A DNA stretch of 64,000 bases, taken from assembly GCA_900316845.1 (NCBI GenBank), contig ONEG01000001.1, positions 1-64,000 on the forward strand, given 5' to 3'. The notes below the pieces were generated by a model. The model did no database searches, had not been told where the DNA came from, and saw only the letters and a program-made list of their open reading frames with translations. The DNA is from an uncultured Bacteroidales bacterium. GTDB lineage: Bacteria; Bacteroidota; Bacteroidia; Bacteroidales; Paludibacteraceae. This document shows, piece after piece, positions 58,886 to 64,000 of this stretch. A program made the position numbers and the translations under genes. Positions within the stretch are counted from its first letter, which is position 1, and each line of letters opens with the position of its first letter.

Positions 58886-59059
58886 AACTATACCTATTTT
58901 CGGTATTTGGGGTTGTTATTTTTTATTTTGTTCATTGTGCCGGATGGTATCCGGCTTCCTCCCTTTACGGGAACTATACCTATTTTCGGTATTTGGGGTT
59001 GTTATTTTTTTTATTTTGTTCATTGTGCCGGATGGTATCCGGCTTCCTCCCCTTTATGG
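58886..59059. repeat. Two tandem 86-88-nt units carrying a 17-nt hairpin
   Basis: 58886-58971 and 58972-59059 are near-identical. Each starts AACTATACCTATTTTCGG, runs through a T-rich stretch and TTCATTGT, and ends with GCCGGAT-GGT-ATCCGGC (58939-58955 and 59027-59043) plus CTTCCTCCC. A third partial unit lies at 58865-58885. The copies differ mainly by the length of a T-run. Confidence 0.9.
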
Positions 59060-59065
59060 GGGAGG
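59046..59065 (-). terminator. Possible terminator after the bactofilin gene
   Basis: CCTCCCC pairs with GGGGAGG around TTTAT just downstream of the bactofilin stop. A hairpin is clear, but there is no strong T-run on the minus strand. Confidence 0.45.
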
Positions 59066-59076
59066 TTAGGTGGGGT

Positions 59077-59445
59077 TTATTTCTTCTCCGTAGCCGCTGC
59101 AACATTAGCGCCCATCGAGCAACTGCCGTTAAACTGCGCACCCGGCTCTACTACCAGGATCTTTGTCTGTACTTCACCCTGGATCTTTCCGCTTGCACGC
59201 AACGACAACTGCTGATTGCAAGTGATCTTACCGTCCATCAGACCTAATATCTCTGCGTTCTGGCAGTTCACGGTGCCTTTGATCTTGCCCGCTTCGCCAA
59301 TAACTACTTTGCCTGTACATCTCAAATCCCCCTCAATCGTACCATCAATACGAAAATCGCTATCGGCACTAATATTACCGACGATCTTACTTCCTGCGGT
59401 CAGCGCATTAAACATCAAACCGCCTTGTTGCTTGTCATTTGCCAT
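59077..59445 (-). CDS. Bactofilin (polymer-forming cytoskeletal protein)
   Basis: The 122-residue protein has the bactofilin beta-helix: GSKIVGNISADSDFRIDGTIEGDL and CTGKVVIGEAGKIKGTVNCQNAEI, with hydrophobic residues every few positions. Bactofilins self-assemble without nucleotides and position cell-wall or motility machinery. The C terminus after SMGANVAAATEKK is short. It is followed by a hairpin and the 86-nt tandem units before DUF1015. Confidence 0.92.
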   Translation of the reverse strand: MANDKQQGGLMFNALTAGSKIVGNISADSDFRIDGTIEGDLRCTGKVVIGEAGKIKGTVNCQNAEILGLMDGKITCNQQLSLRASGKIQGEVQTKILVVEPGAQFNGSCSMGANVAAATEKK

Positions 59446-59541
59446 AATTCCTGTATTTTATAAATTATCGTTTTTTTAGCCGTCTTCCGTGTGGCTACTA
59501 TATTTCTTTTTTTAGCCGTTTTTTTTTAGTGGCTATTTTTT

Positions 59542-60237
59542 TTATACTATTTCATTTTGGTGTTTGCTAATCAGCTTCACGCTGTACTTTCTTAGCCTGT
59601 TAAAGCCCAAGAGGAACACGATCAACATGATTCCTGCCACGTATTCCGGCATCGCACCCATACTCATCAGTACGCCGTCGTACAGCCCGTGCGCCATCAT
59701 CGGCATGAACCACGCCAAAAACATATTCCGCTTTCTCTTTGCCGGATCGCCAAAAGTAGCCAAACCATAGAAAAATCCCATGACTACGCCGAAGAAGAAA
59801 TGCCCCGGAACCGCAAAAAGCGCTCTGCTCACGCCGATAGAGATCCAACTGCCGTCTTCCAAACCTTGCATCAGATACCCGATGTTCTCAAATCCCGCAA
59901 AACCCAGACCGATACACGACGCATACACGATTCCGTCCAAACGCTCGTCATAGTACGGATTTTTTCTCAGCAGCAACCACAGCATCAGCAATTTCGCACT
60001 CTCCTCCGGTATACCTGCCTGCACAAAAGCCTTCAGAAAGCCCGTTACCCAACTCGTCACTTCCATCTCCCCGAACGGACTCATCACAATAATGACCAGC
60101 AAAGCCGAAATCACGCCATAGCACAAAGCCTTCAGCAGCCATACCAACGGCTCCGGCTGCCGCATATCTTTGATCAGAATATAAATAAAAAGCAGTATTA
60201 CCGGCGCTAATGCCGCCGCCACCAAACTCCACATCAT
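59542..60237 (-). CDS. prsW: PrsW-type intramembrane metalloprotease
   Basis: The 231-residue membrane protein has about seven hydrophobic helices and the PrsW motifs EESAKLLMLWLLL (Glu pair), FAVPGHFFFGVVMGF (His) and MPMMAHGLYDG (His), which form the proposed metal site of this CAAX-like protease superfamily. PrsW cleaves anti-sigma factors in Bacillus; the substrate here is unknown. Its promoter (60382-60412) predicts a leader of about 138 nt. The T-rich 59461-59541 gap downstream contains repeated TTTTTAGCCG/GTGGCTA words. Confidence 0.85.
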   Translation of the reverse strand: MMWSLVAAALAPVILLFIYILIKDMRQPEPLVWLLKALCYGVISALLVIIVMSPFGEMEVTSWVTGFLKAFVQAGIPEESAKLLMLWLLLRKNPYYDERLDGIVYASCIGLGFAGFENIGYLMQGLEDGSWISIGVSRALFAVPGHFFFGVVMGFFYGLATFGDPAKRKRNMFLAWFMPMMAHGLYDGVLMSMGAMPEYVAGIMLIVFLLGFNRLRKYSVKLISKHQNEIV

Positions 60238-60741
60238 AACGTAATATCCATTATTTTATCTCTCTATTCCTTAACTCCTCTTCCTCAACCTCTCTTCCTC
60301 AGCCTCTCCTCTTCCCATCTTTCTATTCCTTATTTATGGTTGTTTTATGGTCAGTAACTCTCCTTTCTGCAAAATTGCGTGCAAAGTTACAACTTTTTTT
60401 TGACATACGCAAGCCCGCGCGCGTTTTCTTTAATTTTTTTATGAAAATCCCTTCCATACCCGCCGCACACTCTACACCTCCTTTTTCGACCCCAAACAAC
60501 TCCATTTACTACCCCAAATAAGTATCTCACCATAGGATCACCATAAGATGACCATAGGATCACCATAGGATGAATGCCCGATTTTGTCATTTGTGCAACT
60601 TTTACTATATATACATAGTATATATACTTTTTATTTGTCACCTTTCAAAAATAAGACTCATTTCATCTCTTGATTTCCTTCTTTAACCACCTCTTTTTAT
60701 GGCAAAAAAATGAGAAAAATCACGAAAATGATGGCATATGC
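60238..60741. other. Long non-coding region with prsW promoter and small repeats
   Basis: No convincing gene. It holds the prsW promoter (60382-60412), a short ACCATAGGATC repeat (60530-60572, about four degenerate copies) and a small inverted repeat ATATATAC-ATA-GTATATAT (60607-60625). The open frames here overlap the promoter and look like noise. Confidence 0.7.
60382..60412 (-). promoter_or_regulatory. Promoter of prsW
   Basis: On the minus strand, TTG (60410-60412) and TAACTTTG (60382-60389) are spaced by 20 nt, with the conserved CGTATGTCAAAAAAAAG spacer. Confidence 0.8.
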
Positions 60742-60772
60742 TTGCATATGTCATATTTTTTTAGTAACTTTG
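60742..60772 (+). promoter_or_regulatory. Promoter of the 60793 small membrane protein
   Basis: TTG (60742-60744) and TAACTTTG (60765-60772) are spaced by 20 nt. The spacer begins CATATGTCATA as in the other promoters but has T instead of A in its tract. Confidence 0.78.
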
Positions 60773-60792
60773 CACGCAATTTTTGAAAATGT

Positions 60793-61002
60793 ATGAAATC
60801 TATACTGTTAGCGATAGTGTTTTTGATGGTGGCGATGATGCTGCTGTGCGTGGGTGTGATCTTTCGTAAAGACCATACTTTCCGCTCGCAACACATCCAC
60901 CAGAACGCGCGTCTGAAGAAGGATAAGATCCACTGCGCGAAGACCCTTGACAAAGAGGCTGAGCGGAAATCCGCCCAGAAAATAGATGTAGCAAAGCTAT
61001 AG
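60793..61002 (+). CDS. Small single-helix membrane protein
   Basis: The 69-residue protein has one N-terminal membrane helix (ILLAIVFLMVAMMLLCVGVIF). A short basic tail follows with RKDHTFRSQHIHQNARLKKD and a lone cysteine in IHCAKTLD. I recall similar small proteins in other Bacteroidales but no function. The promoter lies 50 nt upstream and the decamer array follows its stop directly. Confidence 0.7.
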   Translation: MKSILLAIVFLMVAMMLLCVGVIFRKDHTFRSQHIHQNARLKKDKIHCAKTLDKEAERKSAQKIDVAKL

Positions 61003-61130
61003 TACTACCTATGACTACCTAGTACTACCTAGAGCTACCTAGGGCTACCTAGTACTACCTATGGCTACCTAGGACTACCTATGGCTACCTAGGACTACCT
61101 AGGACTACCTAGGACTACCTAGTTCTACCT
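61001..61130. repeat. 13-copy decamer tandem array
   Basis: Thirteen consecutive 10-bp units of the form AKNNCTACCT (most often AGGACTACCT) run without gaps. Only positions 2-4 vary. CCTAGG palindromes arise at several joins. The period is close to one DNA helical turn. The array begins at the stop of the small membrane gene and ends 33 nt before the OmpH-like ATG. Confidence 0.95.
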
Positions 61131-61163
61131 ACAAAAAAGTAAACAATAAAAAACAAAATAACA

Positions 61164-61790
61164 ATGAACAAAATTAGTATTATCGTTGAATCGATTTTGG
61201 CAGCAGGAGTTGCTGCGCTGTTTATTCTCTTTTTTACGTACAATCCTTGGTCGAAGAAGTCTGCTAATGCAGAGGTTGAGGCGCAAGGTGATTTGCTGCC
61301 GATTGCGGTAGTGAATACGGACTCCATTCTGACCCACTACACTTTAGCGGTGGAGAGTTCGGAGAAACTGCAATCCCAGTATGAGGAGTCGATGGTAAAA
61401 CTCGATACGAAAGCTAAAGCTTTCCAGAAAGAGTACGAGACTTTCCAGCAGGACGTGTTGAACTTCCAGAAAAAAGTAGAAGCAGGTGCCTTCCTGAGCC
61501 GTGAGCGCGCAGAGAGTGAGCAGAGCCGTTTGCAAAAGAAAGAGCAGCAGTTGGCAGCCAAACAGCAGGATCTGGAGAACCTCCGTCAGCAGCTGAGCAC
61601 AGATTTCATGAACCAGCAAGCCGCTCTGACGCAGCAGTTGCAGGATTCTGTACAGGCATACTTGCGTGAGCTGAACGCCGATGGTCATTACCACCTCATC
61701 CTCAACGACGCCGTGCTGATGAACAAGGTTGCCGGCTACGATATTACCAACGAAGTAGTAGAAGGCCTGAACGCACGTTATAAGAAGTAA
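61164..61790 (+). CDS. OmpH/Skp-like periplasmic chaperone
   Basis: The 208-residue product has an N-terminal hydrophobic segment (ILAAGVAALFILFFTY). The OmpH core begins with IAVVNTDSILTHY. A long charged coiled coil (about residues 65-160, with runs such as KAFQKEYETFQQDV and KKEQQLAAKQQDLENL) is followed by HYHLILNDAVLMNKVAGYDIT. Skp-like proteins escort outer-membrane proteins across the periplasm. The downstream outer-membrane barrel gene (37 nt) may be a client (inference). Confidence 0.88.
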   Translation: MNKISIIVESILAAGVAALFILFFTYNPWSKKSANAEVEAQGDLLPIAVVNTDSILTHYTLAVESSEKLQSQYEESMVKLDTKAKAFQKEYETFQQDVLNFQKKVEAGAFLSRERAESEQSRLQKKEQQLAAKQQDLENLRQQLSTDFMNQQAALTQQLQDSVQAYLRELNADGHYHLILNDAVLMNKVAGYDITNEVVEGLNARYKK

Positions 61791-61827
61791 TTGAAAACGG
61801 AAAATTGAAAATTGAAAATTGATAATT

Positions 61828-63693
61828 ATGAATAAGAGTGCTCACAGCTATTTTCGCTGGGTAGTCGTAACTGCTATATTGTCAATTGTCAATTGTCAAT
61901 TGTCAATTGTCAACGCACAGCGCATCCCGCAGGCGATTGAGTATTCGGAGATTTATGACTTCATCGAAGAACTGACAACTGATGGAGTAATCTCCTCCAA
62001 TGCGGCAATCAAGCCTTATACGCGAGATGCTATCGCCCGTATGTTGGCTGAAGCGCAGAGTAAAGACTCGTTGCTCAGTAAGCGACAGAAGGACGATCTG
62101 CAGTTTTACTTGCAGGATTATGCGCTGGAGCTGGACACACTCCCTGTTTATTACTCGTACGGGCATAGGCACGTGACGCAGTGGATCACGCCGGTTTCCA
62201 ACCTCTCGTTGGCGGATCCGAGTCTGCATATTCTGACCAAAGACAAGATCTTCAAGATGCGTATCCGTCCGATACTCGGCATGGATCTGTATGCCAATAA
62301 GAAAGGTGTGATCTCGCATCGTTGGTATGGAGCAGAGATTCAGATGGACATCGCGCATCACCTCTCTATCTGGGGTTCCATCCGCGATAACAGCTGGCGG
62401 TGGGTGAACTATAAAACATCGTATTACCCCGATTCCTGGTCCCAATATAACGGTCCTCGGCTGACACAACCGACCTTCCTGAATAATCTGCCGGGCGTGC
62501 AATACAAAGAAGTGTCGCATGGCAATGGCGGCGATTTCTCGGACTCACGAGGCGGTATATCGCTTTATGCCTGGTGGGGTAGTATTGGTGTGCAACGGGA
62601 ACGTATCCAATGGGGCGATGCGCAACATGCGTCGAATATCCTCTCTGCACATAATCCCGCCGTGCCGATGGTGACGCTGCAGCTGACGCCGTGTAAGTGG
62701 TTTCAGTTTGATTACTTCCACGCGTGGCTGCCGTCCAATGTGATGGACTCGACGTATTATTACTCGGAGGTGTCTGAAGAAGGCGTGATTAAGAAGAACT
62801 ATCGCCCTGCCAACAAATTCATGGCGGCGAACATGTTCACGTTCATGCCGATTAAGTATATTCAGTTCTCCATCGGAAACTCGATTGTTTACGCGGAACG
62901 CAATGTGCAAGCAGCATATTTCATACCGATTGCATTCTTCAAATCGCTGGATCACCTGCTGACCAAAGGCATCAACTCCGAGAACCAGAACTCGCAGGCT
63001 TTTGCAACTATTACCGTTCGTCCGACAGACCATCTGCGGCTCTACGGATCGTTCTTCCTGGACGAGTTTAAGTTGTCGCGCTTAAAGAAATCCGACCCGC
63101 AGAAGAATCCTATTTCTTACTTGGTGGGCTTTAATTGGAGCGGCTGGCCGGTAAAAGGTCTGTCGCTTCGCGGAGAGTTTATGCGTTCGTATATCGCTTG
63201 CTACACGCACTCGATCAAGGTGACGGATTTCTCGTCCAACAGCTATAATATGGGCCATTACATGGGCGATAACGCGCAATCGATCTTCGTGCAACTTGCG
63301 TATCGTCCTGTACGTGGTTTGAGGCTGGTTCTGGATTATACGAATGATACGAAATATAACTCGTATGATTATATTCGCCGTAATATAGGCACTATCATTG
63401 CTCAGAAACCGTTTGCGGAGAAGATCTGGCGAAACGACGAGATCAACTTCCGGGCAATATACGAAGTCTTTAATAACTGCTATGCGCATGTGGATTTTAC
63501 CTATAATAATACGCGTGCGTACGCTCCGAAATCCGCTCGGGTACCCGGAGAAGACCGCGGATGGAATGCCGATGGTACATCGCAGGAATTATCCGGCGAT
63601 GCGCTCGTAGATTATTATCTCAACAAATATACACCCATTTATCTGCAAGGCAAGAATATTACGGTGACTTGCGGACTAAGCTTTGGATTTTAA
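61828..63693 (+). CDS. Outer-membrane beta-barrel protein (possibly Wzi-like)
   Basis: The 621-residue product has a signal peptide and many alternating amphipathic strands with aromatic ends, through to a terminal phenylalanine (TVTCGLSFGF), typical of an outer-membrane barrel. The N-terminal region (SEIYDFIEELTTDGVI) and overall size recall capsule-assembly Wzi proteins; this is a weak match. I start it at ATG 61828, not the TTG in the preceding repeat. Codons for [12 protein letters not shown] in the signal peptide are five perfect TTGTCAA heptamers (61879-61913). A change of one copy would shift the frame, so expression could be phase-variable. Confidence 0.75.
   Translation: MNKSAHSYFRWVVVTAILSIVNCQLSIVNAQRIPQAIEYSEIYDFIEELTTDGVISSNAAIKPYTRDAIARMLAEAQSKDSLLSKRQKDDLQFYLQDYALELDTLPVYYSYGHRHVTQWITPVSNLSLADPSLHILTKDKIFKMRIRPILGMDLYANKKGVISHRWYGAEIQMDIAHHLSIWGSIRDNSWRWVNYKTSYYPDSWSQYNGPRLTQPTFLNNLPGVQYKEVSHGNGGDFSDSRGGISLYAWWGSIGVQRERIQWGDAQHASNILSAHNPAVPMVTLQLTPCKWFQFDYFHAWLPSNVMDSTYYYSEVSEEGVIKKNYRPANKFMAANMFTFMPIKYIQFSIGNSIVYAERNVQAAYFIPIAFFKSLDHLLTKGINSENQNSQAFATITVRPTDHLRLYGSFFLDEFKLSRLKKSDPQKNPISYLVGFNWSGWPVKGLSLRGEFMRSYIACYTHSIKVTDFSSNSYNMGHYMGDNAQSIFVQLAYRPVRGLRLVLDYTNDTKYNSYDYIRRNIGTIIAQKPFAEKIWRNDEINFRAIYEVFNNCYAHVDFTYNNTRAYAPKSARVPGEDRGWNADGTSQELSGDALVDYYLNKYTPIYLQGKNITVTCGLSFGF
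61879..61913 (+). repeat. Five perfect TTGTCAA heptamers in a signal-peptide coding region
   Basis: Exactly five copies (35 nt) lie at codons about 18-29 of the outer-membrane barrel gene. The unit length is not a multiple of three. Confidence 0.95.
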
Positions 63694-63708
63694 CGAAAAA
63701 ACAACTAT

Positions 63709-64000
63709 ATGAAAAAAGAAATTCAATTCTCCCTTGTCTATCGTGACATGTGGCAGAGTAGTGGTAAATACGTACCGCGCAGAGATCAGTTGGCGAAGAT
63801 AGCGCCGGTGATCATCGACATGGGCTGTTTTGATCGTGTGGAGACCAACGGCGGTGCGAGTGAACAAGTGAACCTGCTATACGGCGAGAACCCGAACTTG
63901 GCGGTTCGTACGTTCTGCAAGCCGTTCAACGAGGCGGGAATCAAGACGCACATGCTGGACCGTGGTCTGAATGCGCTCCGCATGAATCCGGTACCGGCAG
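63709..64000 (+). CDS. Oxaloacetate decarboxylase / pyruvate carboxylase-type alpha subunit (partial)
   Basis: The first 97 codons run off the window end. The sequence (FSLVYRDMWQSSGKYVPRRD, APVIIDMGCFDRVETNGGA, EQVNLLYGENPNLAVR, KTHMLDRGLNALRM) matches the carboxyltransferase TIM-barrel start of the biotin-dependent oxaloacetate decarboxylase alpha subunit or pyruvate carboxylase subunit B, as in Bacteroides. The reaction cannot be settled without the rest of the gene and its neighbours. It starts 15 nt after the barrel gene's stop. Confidence 0.85.
   Translation, partial: MKKEIQFSLVYRDMWQSSGKYVPRRDQLAKIAPVIIDMGCFDRVETNGGASEQVNLLYGENPNLAVRTFCKPFNEAGIKTHMLDRGLNALRMNPVPA

Noticed and set aside
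60323..60521. Small frames on both strands upstream of prsW
   Set aside because: Both overlap the prsW promoter and low-complexity sequence and show no conserved feature.
61001..61130. CRISPR-like array
   Set aside because: The units are gapless decamers without unique 25-40-nt spacers, and no cas genes are nearby.

Overview
The window looks like a chromosomal segment of an uncultured or little-studied Bacteroidales bacterium (Prevotella/Paludibacter-like; family not resolved). The evidence is promoters of the Bacteroidetes type (TTG, 20-nt spacer, TAnnTTTG), absence of Shine-Dalgarno sites, two streptopain-family C10 proteases with a Bacteroidetes C-terminal tail, type IX secretion proteins resembling PorD and PorE, and lineage-typical families (DUF1599 with a BT_3928-type DoxX protein, DUF4831, DUF4835, DUF2490, a hemerythrin-LuxR regulator). 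I found no tRNA, rRNA or CRISPR array.

Layout. 1-3352 (+): a repeat-bearing upstream region, then korAB (2-oxoacid:ferredoxin oxidoreductase). 3349-14668 (-): one long run: waaA, hisS, DUF1599, DoxX-like, two C10 proteases, tpiA, gamma-carbonic-anhydrase-like protein, pyrH, frr, rsgA. 14772-16456 (+): tsaD and an exosortase-family gene. 16413-18849 (-): a CPA2 antiporter and queH. 18953-22108 (-): a compact accessory module with four small proteins, a RecA/RepA-like ATPase and a basic small protein, full of 17-nt hairpins. 22257-25915 (-): a type II restriction-modification operon (Eco47II-like nuclease, C5 methylase, unknown third gene). 26232-26621 (+): a lipoprotein. 26711-30976 (-): a five-gene VTC-domain/DUF4956/DUF2490/Cthe_2159-like operon. 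31120-33782 (+): an AraC regulator and a Na/Pi cotransporter. 33786-60237 (-): 21 co-directional genes covering an amidase, a TraB/GumN protein, TPR protein, PBP1A, hemW, rarA, recN, porD-like, DUF4831, aroE, tilS, hemerythrin-LuxR regulator, ettA, tex, folA, thyA, porE-like, DUF1015, bactofilin and a PrsW-type protease. 60793-64000 (+): a small membrane protein, a 13-copy decamer array, an OmpH/Skp-like chaperone, an outer-membrane barrel protein and the start of a biotin-dependent decarboxylase alpha subunit.

How it fits together. Most of the window is housekeeping: translation and tRNA modification, envelope building (Kdo transferase, PBP1A, amidase), folate/dTMP synthesis, repair and central carbon. 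The secreted C10 proteases and the PorD/PorE-like proteins suggest a type IX secretion lifestyle. The VTC operon lies divergently next to an AraC regulator and a Na/Pi cotransporter, suggesting linked phosphate uptake and polymer synthesis (inference). The restriction operon and the adjoining ATPase module form the accessory island.

The most unusual layer is repetitive DNA: (i) 17-nt palindromes that keep their geometry while their sequence varies on both arms; (ii) short AT-rich word repeats that occur between genes and also as in-frame inserts inside essential genes (rsgA, hisS, korA, tex, aroE); (iii) five perfect heptamers in the signal-peptide region of an outer-membrane protein, a phase-variation candidate; (iv) a 13-copy decamer array; and (v) a promoter family whose -33/-7 spacer is itself conserved.
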